A stretch of DNA of 14,298 bases from FEN-987 sp035524675 (GTDB taxonomy: Archaea > Thermoproteota > Bathyarchaeia > 40CM-2-53-6), in contig DATKOK010000058.1 of the NCBI GenBank assembly GCA_035524675.1, positions 1 to 14,298 on the forward strand. Direction: 5' to 3'. The position numbers and the translations under genes were made by a program. Shown here one piece after another: positions 1 to 5,943 of this stretch; the first letter of the stretch is position 1; each line of letters opens with the position of its first letter. The notes under the pieces are model-generated. The model was not told the DNA's origin and did no database searches. It saw only the letters and a program-made list of their open reading frames with translations.

Positions 1-1
1 C

Positions 2-1597
2 ACGTTAAGGTTCGTAGTCGTCTCGCTGGTTTTCTTAGGACTTGGCGGAATTGAGGGAGTGATGATGCGAGGAAGAGTTGACAATATCGACGTGCCCCTG
101 CTAGGTATGGCTCCTCAACATTTCTACGCGATCCTAACGGCGCATCCGTTCGTCCTGATTTACGGCTTCGCTTACATGGCCGTCATGGGCGCATTCTACT
201 TCCTCGTTCCATACGTGCTCGGGCGCGACATCTACAGTAAGAAGACTGCAAACGCTTCGTTCTTCCTGATTATATTAGGAGTCTTGGCGGTTTGGACGAC
301 ATCTTTCGTCACACACTATGCTCCCCTATACACTCTATACTGGCCGCTGCCTGTAGCCGTCAATACAGCTGGATGGAATGTTGTGAGCATTCTCCCATTT
401 GGGGTAGGCATGATTCTTATCTTCGGTGCTGTTCTCGCCTTTTTCTTCAACATGTTCGCAACGATCTTCTTGCCAGCACGCCCAGACTCGAGTTCACGGC
501 CCAAGCCAGCCTTTGTGGCAGGGGAGCTACTAGTAACCGCCTTCAGCCTCGACGGACTGAGAGCAAAGATCAGCGGATTACCAAACTACGTAAGCAAGGT
601 GTTCGCCTACCCAGTATTCGCTGTCGGAGTTTTCAGGGGCTGTGTTGACACTACCATCAATGCAATCATCATGGGCGGAGTTGGAGTCCTACTCTCAATC
701 TACGGATTCTCCTACCTAATTCCCTCCATGGCTCTGAGTCCATCATTGGTTGATCCTCTCGTTTACAAGAACATCTTCTGGTGGGGGCTAGATATGATCG
801 CTGACGGGAACGTGCTAATGTTCACCGCAGCAACTTGGTATTTGTTAATCCCGTTACTTCTAAACCGCAAACTGTTTGGCGAAAACGTAGTCAGATCAGT
901 CATTCTGGCTGATCTGCTCGTTTCGATGGGCGTATGGGGTCATCACATGATGGCGGACACTCCACAGCCTACAGGATTACTGGTTGAAGGTCAAGTCGTT
1001 ACCTGGGGTGAACTTGTGACGATGGGACTGACGATATTTGCAGTCCTAATGACGCTGTGGTTGGCTCGGCCCGTCAAGTACTCTGCCCCACTGAAGTACG
1101 TTCTCGTTTCCATCATGGGTTACGGAATCGGAGGATCCGCCGGCATCATACAAGCAAATTATGCTGTCAACAGGTACTTCCATAACACCCAGTGGGTTGT
1201 GGGAATTCATGCTCATGTCCAATTACTACTTGGCCTAGGATGCACGATATTCGCAGCCATCTACGCGCTCTTTCCGCTTCTAACAGGAAAGCAACTCAAC
1301 GACCGACTCGCCGACTTACAGCTCATCTTGTGGACTGTTGGAGGTCTCGTGATGGGAATCAGTATGGGGCTGGCTGGCGTTAACGGAATGTTGAGGCGCA
1401 TGCTCTACCTAAACGGACTTGGATCATTCCAACCCTTCATGAACGCCGCACTCTTGGGCGCAATAATCCTAGCATGTGGGTACGCCGTCTTCCTGTTAAA
1501 CATCGTTCGAACTGTAGGGTTGAGGACGCTCATCGGAATCTTCTACGTTCCTCAAGCTCAACCAACCTCAGTATCACACGCCGAGCATGCAAATTGA
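2..1597 (+). CDS. Heme-copper oxidase/nitric oxide reductase-like catalytic subunit (5' partial)
   Basis: Integral membrane catalytic subunit of the heme-copper oxidase superfamily, probably reducing NO (or O2) with electrons from the respiratory chain. The frame is open to the left edge, and the residues before the GTG at 59 form the end of a first membrane helix (GLGGIEGVMMR), so the true start lies outside the window. Numbering from 59: H29 fits the low-spin heme ligand of helix II; H295-H296 is the helix VII metal pair (VWGHHMM); H384 and H386 (IHAH) fit the helix X heme ligands. Helix VI reads FWWGLDMIADG. Aligned without gaps to the cNOR motif WWVVHLWVEG, the metal-binding His becomes D245 and the Glu becomes D249. 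E318 may match a second NOR glutamate. About 12 or more membrane segments are visible. No canonical HPEVY oxidase motif is present. Non-canonical NOR families with altered metal ligands are known; which one this is needs a tree. The gene converges on the racemase-like gene, 34 bases apart. Confidence 0.88.
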   Translation, partial: TLRFVVVSLVFLGLGGIEGVMMRGRVDNIDVPLLGMAPQHFYAILTAHPFVLIYGFAYMAVMGAFYFLVPYVLGRDIYSKKTANASFFLIILGVLAVWTTSFVTHYAPLYTLYWPLPVAVNTAGWNVVSILPFGVGMILIFGAVLAFFFNMFATIFLPARPDSSSRPKPAFVAGELLVTAFSLDGLRAKISGLPNYVSKVFAYPVFAVGVFRGCVDTTINAIIMGGVGVLLSIYGFSYLIPSMALSPSLVDPLVYKNIFWWGLDMIADGNVLMFTAATWYLLIPLLLNRKLFGENVVRSVILADLLVSMGVWGHHMMADTPQPTGLLVEGQVVTWGELVTMGLTIFAVLMTLWLARPVKYSAPLKYVLVSIMGYGIGGSAGIIQANYAVNRYFHNTQWVVGIHAHVQLLLGLGCTIFAAIYALFPLLTGKQLNDRLADLQLILWTVGGLVMGISMGLAGVNGMLRRMLYLNGLGSFQPFMNAALLGAIILACGYAVFLLNIVRTVGLRTLIGIFYVPQAQPTSVSHAEHAN

Positions 1598-1631
1598 ACG
1601 CCGCTCGCCTAAATCCGTAGCGGTACTCAAG

Positions 1632-2312
1632 TCAGTGCTTTGGGAGTGAGTCCAGAACCTTTGCTGTGCGTTCAATCGCGAGCCGCGGGCTTGAAAGGAT
1701 TCGTAAGCCAGTCTTCTGAGCTAAGCTCGGGACGAGCCTCGTCATCGAGGCTTGTGCCAAGACTATGATGTCAACCTTAGTGGCAAGTCTTTGAGCCGCT
1801 TCAGCGACCATTCGATCATGTCGTTCACGATCGCCGCTCATCAGAATTTGGAAGGCCCCCTCTACTAGGGCAGGTTCGATTTGCAGCTCCTTCTTCATTG
1901 CAGTGGCCTTCGAACGAATCAAGTCCACTGTCGGTCCAAGCGTAGTGAGAACGGTGGCCATTACTCCGATTCGTTTCGCAGATCGAACCGCCTCCTCTGC
2001 CATCGGATCGTCGATCTTTATCACCGGGATATTGACTAGCGGCCTAGCGATATCGATCGTCGGGCCTAATGAGGAGCACAACGATAGAATTGCATCTGCT
2101 CCTGATGCTTCTGCCGCTTGCACGTAGGCGCACATGCGTTTAGTGACGGGCTGCGTGATCTTTCCAGCAGCCATCACGTCTGCTAGAAGCGAATCGTCAA
2201 CAATGTTGATTCGCCGAACATTTGGCATGACTTCCTTGAAAATATCATTCATCATCGTCTCGACGTTGATGAATACCATACTCGTGTGAATGCAAGCAAG
2301 ACTCTGGGACAT
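1632..2312 (-). CDS. Asp/Glu/hydantoin racemase superfamily protein
   Basis: Soluble protein of the aspartate/glutamate racemase superfamily, which catalyses cofactor-independent epimerisation or related C-C/C-N chemistry at an acidic carbon. In the 226-residue product the first catalytic cysteine sits in SLCSSLGPT (C79). The second half carries VDIIVLAQASMTRL (about 181-193) where two-cysteine racemases have a second Cys; here that place is Gln/Ala. One-cysteine members with this LAQASM pattern exist, so the protein may not be a true racemase. I chose the ATG at 2312, preceded by AGTGAGA; a GTG at 2321 adds three residues. A TATA-like box lies at 2349-2357. It lies downstream of the dehydrogenase-like gene on the same strand with 125 bases between, so it probably has its own promoter. 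Substrate unknown. Confidence 0.85.
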   Translation of the reverse strand: MSQSLACIHTSMVFINVETMMNDIFKEVMPNVRRINIVDDSLLADVMAAGKITQPVTKRMCAYVQAAEASGADAILSLCSSLGPTIDIARPLVNIPVIKIDDPMAEEAVRSAKRIGVMATVLTTLGPTVDLIRSKATAMKKELQIEPALVEGAFQILMSGDRERHDRMVAEAAQRLATKVDIIVLAQASMTRLVPSLAQKTGLRILSSPRLAIERTAKVLDSLPKH

Positions 2313-2348
2313 GATTCTCACTTCTCATTAACCTGCAAAATCAAGTAG

Positions 2349-2357
2349 AAATATATG
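2349..2357 (-). promoter_or_regulatory. TATA box for the racemase-like gene
   Basis: On the minus strand this reads CATATATTT, about 40 bases before the ATG at 2312. That would place transcription start near 2327 and leave a short leader. Assigned from position and sequence only. Confidence 0.5.
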
Positions 2358-2364
2358 GTGATCT

Positions 2365-2460
2365 ATGTTCAAATCAGTTAAGCGCCTAATTGCGGCAGCC
2401 ACTCTTGCAGTTAGTCTGATGTTCAGTGAGAAAATACCTAAACGTATTCCGACCGGCTGA
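2365..2460 (+). CDS. Possible 31-residue hydrophobic peptide
   Basis: A short frame beginning MFKSVKRLIAAATLAVSLMF, with a basic N-terminus followed by a hydrophobic stretch like a signal peptide or single membrane anchor, then a basic tail. Its ATG is preceded by GGTGATCT, a near-perfect archaeal ribosome-binding sequence, though spaced very tightly. It overlaps the 3' end of the minus-strand dehydrogenase-like gene by 23 bases. No family recognised. The tight spacing and shortness make it uncertain. Confidence 0.3.
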   Translation: MFKSVKRLIAAATLAVSLMFSEKIPKRIPTG

Positions 2461-3334
2461 TGATGTTGCGCGGTTTCTCTCCCGCAAGAAACATTGCCAC
2501 GTTCATTGCAGCCTCCGTCAGCATCTTGCGCATGATCTCACTGTTACCGAGGCCACCAGCCACGTATGGGGTTCCAATAAAGTTAGGGTAGTTCATCAGC
2601 ACGGCGTCTTTCTGAAACTCTTCGCCCGTATTCCACCATACATCAGTTGCGACGTGGAATTCCGGGTTGCGTTCAAGGAAATTAACTAGATCATCTCGTT
2701 TAACCAGCTCTGCTCTGCCCATGTTTACGAAGACACAGCCCTTCTTCATGAGTTCAAGACGACGACGATCGATCATTCCTCTAGTGGCCTTGGTCAAGGG
2801 TGTTGACAGGACGACAATATCGCTCTGTTCCAGAATATGATCAATGTCTTCAGGTCCGCCGATGAACGCGCAGTCTCGGTTTGACCTTCCTGATTTGGTG
2901 ACGGCGACAGTTTTCATTTGGAAAGCGCTGGCTATCTCGCTTATTCGCCGACCAACTGAGCCCATTCCGATTATGCCAATTGTTTTCCCTGCGAGGATGT
3001 CGATCCCAGGTTTCATCTCGAACACTTGATTTTTCAAGTTAGGTAAGTGGATGTGCAGGTTGTGTGCTTGACATAGGATTAGTGACCAAGCATGCTCCGC
3101 AACGGCGTCTGCATTTGAACCAGGATTCCCGCACACGATTACATCCTGTGGAATATCCTTCCAAGGTAGAGAATCAACACCTGCAGTGGCCGCTTGAATC
3201 ATCTTCAAGTTCCTCATCTCTCGCACGCGGTTTAGTTTCCCATAGCAAAGAGCGACAGTTACCTTGGGCAGTATTTGATCCAGTTCGGGTGAATCTTCCA
3301 CGTATACTATGGCACGGCCATTAAGTACAAGCAT
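2438..3334 (-). CDS. D-2-hydroxyacid dehydrogenase family protein with catalytic His replaced by Tyr
   Basis: NAD(P)-dependent 2-hydroxyacid dehydrogenase fold (298 residues from the chosen start). The nucleotide-binding loop GMGSVG is at residues 123-128, the catalytic Arg in NMGRAEL is R207, and the DVWW segment at 231-234 is typical of an archaeal subgroup. The family normally carries TPH near the C-terminus, where His is the acid/base residue; here it reads IGTPYVAGG, with Y257. The codon is TAC at about 2567, one base from a His codon. The enzyme may be inactive, altered in reaction, or this may be a base error. The ATG at 3334 is preceded by GAGGTGATC, a textbook archaeal ribosome-binding site although very close, and matches the usual N-terminus of the family. 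An ATG at 3433 would add 33 residues without family-like sequence. Substrate unknown. Confidence 0.87.
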   Translation of the reverse strand: MLVLNGRAIVYVEDSPELDQILPKVTVALCYGKLNRVREMRNLKMIQAATAGVDSLPWKDIPQDVIVCGNPGSNADAVAEHAWSLILCQAHNLHIHLPNLKNQVFEMKPGIDILAGKTIGIIGMGSVGRRISEIASAFQMKTVAVTKSGRSNRDCAFIGGPEDIDHILEQSDIVVLSTPLTKATRGMIDRRRLELMKKGCVFVNMGRAELVKRDDLVNFLERNPEFHVATDVWWNTGEEFQKDAVLMNYPNFIGTPYVAGGLGNSEIMRKMLTEAAMNVAMFLAGEKPRNIISRSEYV

Positions 3335-3474
3335 GATCACCTCGATTGGTCTGACGAACGATAACACAACTGGCAGGTCACGCTGATAATGCGATGAATG
3401 AGCAATCAAGGTCGAAGTAGCATCTTCCGACATTATTCCAGATCCTCACTCATAGCGTTTGAGAATATCCTCAT

Positions 3475-3630
3475 TTACTCACTTTGTGTTAGCCGTAAGA
3501 ATTCTTCACCCTCGGTAATGACGCGGTCAAGGTATGCTCGTTCGTCGGTAGTTAGATCATGGAGTTCTGTCAGTAACTGTTTCGCGGTTCGGACGTTAGT
3601 CCTAACCCAAGCTCTCCCTAGGCCAGACAT
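3475..3630 (-). CDS. Small protein of unknown function (51 residues)
   Basis: A 51-codon frame starting MSGLGRAWVR and ending LRLTQSE. It is preceded by GGAGGGAGTGCGC, a strong ribosome-binding site 8 bases from the ATG, which is the main reason to accept it. The product is charged, soluble-looking and mostly helical in character (TAKQLLTELHDLTTDERAYL), without Cys or membrane segments. It lies upstream of the dehydrogenase-like gene on the same strand, 140 bases from that gene's chosen start, so the two may be co-transcribed. I do not recognise the family. Confidence 0.6.
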   Translation of the reverse strand: MSGLGRAWVRTNVRTAKQLLTELHDLTTDERAYLDRVITEGEEFLRLTQSE

Positions 3631-3671
3631 GCGCACTCCCTCCTGGACAAAATGGGTAGGTGGGGTGAACT

Positions 3672-3700
3672 CGGCGGCTTCGCCGGTTGAGAAATCTCAA
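3672..3700. repeat. Two adjacent perfect inverted repeats
   Basis: CGGCG-GCTT-CGCCG (3672-3685) is followed after one base by TTGAGA-AA-TCTCAA (3687-3700). They lie 42 bases or more upstream of the minus-strand 51-residue gene. They could be operator sites or RNA hairpins in its leader. No neighbouring plus-strand gene is known to need a terminator here. Confidence 0.45.
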
Positions 3701-3859
3701 GTTTCAACATGTGGACTGAAGGTAGGTTTGAAATGAATGATGAATGTTTAGCGTTAAGCATTACTTCTGCAGAAGGAACCATCATGTATAAAATAGAACA
3801 TAACGGTCGATCGTCTATAATACCTTTACATCGAATCCTGATACTTGAGCGAGAATTGA

Positions 3860-3949
3860 CTAGTAGATCCGCAATTCGAGGGGGATGTCGCGTTCGTCGT
3901 CAGCTGACTGCCTCTTCTTGCGCCATGTTTTCGCCTTGAATAGGGGCAT
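3860..3949 (-). CDS. Possible 29-residue charged peptide
   Basis: A short frame (MPLFKAKTWRKKRQ then an acidic stretch SADDERDIPLELRIY). Its ATG is preceded by TAGGTGAACGCCGG, a GGTGA ribosome-binding site at normal spacing that overlaps the stop codon of the small membrane protein just upstream on this strand. That arrangement suggests a two-gene operon with coupled translation. The basic first half would suit contact with lipid headgroups or nucleic acid, but this is inference. A plus-strand frame at 3883-4005 overlaps the same bases and is a competing reading. Confidence 0.38.
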   Translation of the reverse strand: MPLFKAKTWRKKRQSADDERDIPLELRIY

Positions 3950-3960
3950 CCGGCGTTCAC

Positions 3961-4086
3961 CTACAGTGGAGGATCATGGTCACTGGTACTGGCAAGTGCT
4001 ACGCTAACTCCGATGGCTAGGACTAGGACGATGGAGCCAAAAATCGCAATGGTTCCTTTCTTGCGTGACAATATGTCATAGAGCAT
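3961..4086 (-). CDS. Small single-pass membrane protein (41 residues)
   Basis: The frame begins MLYDILSRKKGTIAIFG, with a positively charged cytoplasmic start, then one hydrophobic helix (about residues 12-31), then a short outside tail STSDHDPPL. This layout is typical of genuine small archaeal membrane proteins or uncleaved signal anchors. No ribosome-binding site is evident; a CATATAG sequence about 20 bases before the ATG suggests a leaderless transcript, which is common in archaea. The 29-residue frame follows 11 bases after its stop. Function not recognised. Confidence 0.5.
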   Translation of the reverse strand: MLYDILSRKKGTIAIFGSIVLVLAIGVSVALASTSDHDPPL

Positions 4087-4249
4087 CGAATCTTACCGCT
4101 ATATGGTACCGCATTGTCTCCGAATAACGAAATGTTACTGGATGAGTGAAATTCCAGTTACACGTTTCTGGACATAGTTGAGAGGTAAGTCACCGAAAGG
4201 TTCAGAACCTAGGGTTTACGAGGATTCTGACTTTGAAAGGTTCAACGAG

Positions 4250-4258
4250 TAGTATAGA
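4250..4258 (+). promoter_or_regulatory. TATA-like box before the Cys/His-rich small gene
   Basis: TAGTATAGA lies about 39 bases before the ATG at 4293, a suitable distance for an archaeal promoter with a short leader. Confidence 0.4.
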
Positions 4259-4292
4259 TGACGGTGAGTGGGAACATGCATAGTGGCCATTA

Positions 4293-4445
4293 ATGGTGGA
4301 CATTAGTGGACAGGCGTTAGTTTATCCTTCTCAAGCCGAATGTCAAGCAGAAAAGTGGGATGCTAAATCGAAGCACCTACACGTATGCTGGTTGCAAAAG
4401 GGGCACACCGGACATCACAACTGCGACTGTTCTCTGTCGTTCTAA
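4293..4445 (+). CDS. Small Cys/His-rich putative zinc-binding protein (50 residues)
   Basis: The product starts MVDISGQALVYPSQAECQAE and its second half reads HVCWLQKGHTGHHNCDC. The spacing C32, H38, H41/H42, C44, C46 resembles small zinc-binding knuckles of the C-x5-H-x2-H-x-C kind found in short archaeal proteins. An upstream in-frame stop at 4281 leaves the ATG at 4293 as the natural start; no strong ribosome-binding site is visible. It is the first of three tiny plus-strand frames before the radical SAM gene. Metal binding is inferred from the Cys/His pattern; partner and role are unknown. Confidence 0.55.
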   Translation: MVDISGQALVYPSQAECQAEKWDAKSKHLHVCWLQKGHTGHHNCDCSLSF

Positions 4446-4584
4446 ACGCCAAGAGATAGCGTAGAACGTAAACTCCAATGGACTTTTTCGTAATAAAAAT
4501 CGTATTTACCATCGTTCGTTACTCTAAATACTAAATTTACGACACCTCGAAATATACTTACGTCAATATAGCGGCCTTGGTGAA
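4446..4584 (+). promoter_or_regulatory. AT-rich intergenic region with promoter
   Basis: This stretch is AT-rich and contains AAATATAC at 4550-4557, a fair archaeal TATA box for the gene pair starting at 4585. No gene is seen in it. Confidence 0.4.
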
Positions 4585-4686
4585 GTGAGGTTGGGTCTTA
4601 ACGTCATTTCAATCTTAGCATACTCTGGCCTAATTAGCTGGGTTTGGTGGATTCTAGGAAAATGCGACCCAAAGGGGGTTGATTAG
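4585..4686 (+). CDS. Tiny single-pass membrane protein (33 residues)
   Basis: A GTG-started frame MRLGLNVISILAYSGLISWV followed by WWILG and a polar tail with one Cys (KCDPKGVD). It is almost entirely one Trp-rich membrane helix. It ends one base before the ATG of the Cys-rich gene at 4688, whose ribosome-binding sequence GGGGGTTGAT lies inside this frame. That tight packing is the best argument that both are translated. No family recognised. Confidence 0.45.
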   Translation: MRLGLNVISILAYSGLISWVWWILGKCDPKGVD

Positions 4687-4687
4687 T

Positions 4688-4822
4688 ATGTCATTTGGAC
4701 GCTGCGCGGAATGCCGAGATACGTATGGCAGAGACGACGAATGCCAGCCCTGCAAGATCTGTAACGCACCGCCTGGCGAACACTGCGAACATTGCCCGCC
4801 GTCCGTCATCCTACCGGGCTAA
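4688..4822 (+). CDS. Cys-rich mini-protein, putative double zinc knuckle (44 residues)
   Basis: The product holds seven cysteines and two histidines in 44 residues: C6-x2-C9, then C19-x2-C22-x2-C25, then HC-EHC (H32 C33, H35 C36). Such paired CxxC units normally bind Zn2+, or less often an Fe-S cluster. The ATG follows GGGGGTTGATTAGT, a good archaeal ribosome-binding site. The gene follows the 33-residue membrane protein by one base and precedes the radical SAM coding region by 32 bases, so the three may be one operon. A role as metal carrier or regulator for the radical SAM protein is possible but only inferred from position. Confidence 0.6.
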   Translation: MSFGRCAECRDTYGRDDECQPCKICNAPPGEHCEHCPPSVILPG

Positions 4823-4854
4823 CAACGAGAAACCCCGGACACTCCCTATTCTGT

Positions 4855-5937
4855 ATGGCTAGCGGTTTGCTGCACCAAATCGAAAGCCGGCTATCATGGT
4901 ACCTCAGCGTACTCCGTAATGAGAAACCAGCCAAGTACCTCGTGTGCAAGTCGATACGGAGCGAGAAAGACCCATCGGAGATGACTGATGCACAACTTTC
5001 GCTCCAACACTCGTCCTTGTGCAAACAATTTGCAAATCGTTGGGGGAAGGTGAGGGAAGGCATCGTTACAGGGTTCAATCAACAATCTGAACCTTACAGT
5101 CTTTTAGATGTCAAACTTGAACTTCTGAACCGAGTCCTCAGAAGATGCGTCCTGTGCGAATGGAGATGCAAGGTTAATCGTGCAGAGGGAAAGAAGGGAG
5201 CATGCCGCCTGGACAAGGAAACGCGAGTTGCAACCTTCTTCCGCCACTTCGGAGAAGAACCTCCACTAGTGGGTAAGTACGGATCTGGAACAATCTTCTT
5301 CACCGGATGCAATTTCCGATGCGTATTCTGTCAAAACTGGGACATTTCGCAGGACCCAACCGCGGGCCACCCAGTCTCACCGAACATGCTCGCATCAATC
5401 ATCTGCTCACTAAGAGAAGAGGGCGCTGCCAACATCAACCTTGTTGGCGGAGAACCCACCCCGCATCTTCACACGATTCTTGAAGCACTGAAAATTGCGA
5501 ACGTGGATGTTCCAATCTTGTGGAATAGCAACCTCTACCTCACAGAGGAGTCTATGGAGATTCTGAAGGATGTTGTAGATATTTGGCTGCCCGACTTCAA
5601 ATGGGGAGACGATGGTTGCGCAGTAAAATACTCACATGTTACACGATACTTTGAAGTCATTTCCAGAAATCACAGAATCGCACATGATTCCGCTGACATC
5701 ATAATCAGACATCTCGTCATTCCAGGTCACTTTGACTGTTGCACAAAGCCCATTCTTCAATGGATACGCGAATTCTGTCCGCGAGCAATCGTTAACGTGA
5801 TGGGACAATACAGACCGGAACATTTGGTTGCTAGTAAATCTAAGGACTATCGGGACATCGCACGGTGCCTGACCAGTGAGGAATTAGAGGAAGCAGAGAA
5901 TTATGCTCGGGGGCTGCATCTGACTTGTATAGGGTAG
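4855..5937 (+). CDS. Radical SAM protein, PflX / activating-enzyme-like (COG1313 type)
   Basis: Radical S-adenosylmethionine enzyme. The cluster motif is in FTGCNFRCVFCQNW, giving C152-x3-C156-x2-C159 (numbering from the ATG at 4855), which binds the [4Fe-4S] cluster that cleaves SAM. Before it lies a second Cys set, CVLCEWRCKVNR...GAC (C98, C101, C105, C117), a hallmark of the PflX-like group and probably a zinc or auxiliary Fe-S site. GGEPTPHLHTI after the cluster is the SAM-contact 'GGE' region. The protein lacks a glycyl-radical partner in this window, and the substrate of this group is unknown. The frame is open upstream to a TTG at 4792, but that part overlaps the Cys-rich gene. ATG 4855 keeps the N-terminal KPAKYLVCKS segment that I recall from archaeal relatives. 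The gene ends 6 bases from the convergent transporter. Confidence 0.88.
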   Translation: MASGLLHQIESRLSWYLSVLRNEKPAKYLVCKSIRSEKDPSEMTDAQLSLQHSSLCKQFANRWGKVREGIVTGFNQQSEPYSLLDVKLELLNRVLRRCVLCEWRCKVNRAEGKKGACRLDKETRVATFFRHFGEEPPLVGKYGSGTIFFTGCNFRCVFCQNWDISQDPTAGHPVSPNMLASIICSLREEGAANINLVGGEPTPHLHTILEALKIANVDVPILWNSNLYLTEESMEILKDVVDIWLPDFKWGDDGCAVKYSHVTRYFEVISRNHRIAHDSADIIIRHLVIPGHFDCCTKPILQWIREFCPRAIVNVMGQYRPEHLVASKSKDYRDIARCLTSEELEEAENYARGLHLTCIG

Positions 5938-5943
5938 CAATCG

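Noticed and set aside
3709..3939. 76-codon plus-strand frame
   Set aside because: Composition is unlike protein, it lacks a ribosome-binding site, and it overlaps the minus-strand 29-codon frame; only a TATA-like GTATAAAATAG at 3783-3793 speaks for transcription.
3883..4005. 40-codon plus-strand frame starting after GAGGGGG
   Set aside because: It overlaps the better supported minus-strand membrane protein and has no recognisable feature.
4185..4215. GGTTCAGAACC palindrome as an operator
   Set aside because: Single short site with no gene clearly placed to use it; likely chance.
4174..4251. 24-codon TTG-started plus-strand frame (MRGKSPKGSE...)
   Set aside because: Composition looks protein-like, but there is no ribosome-binding site and it is too short to trust.
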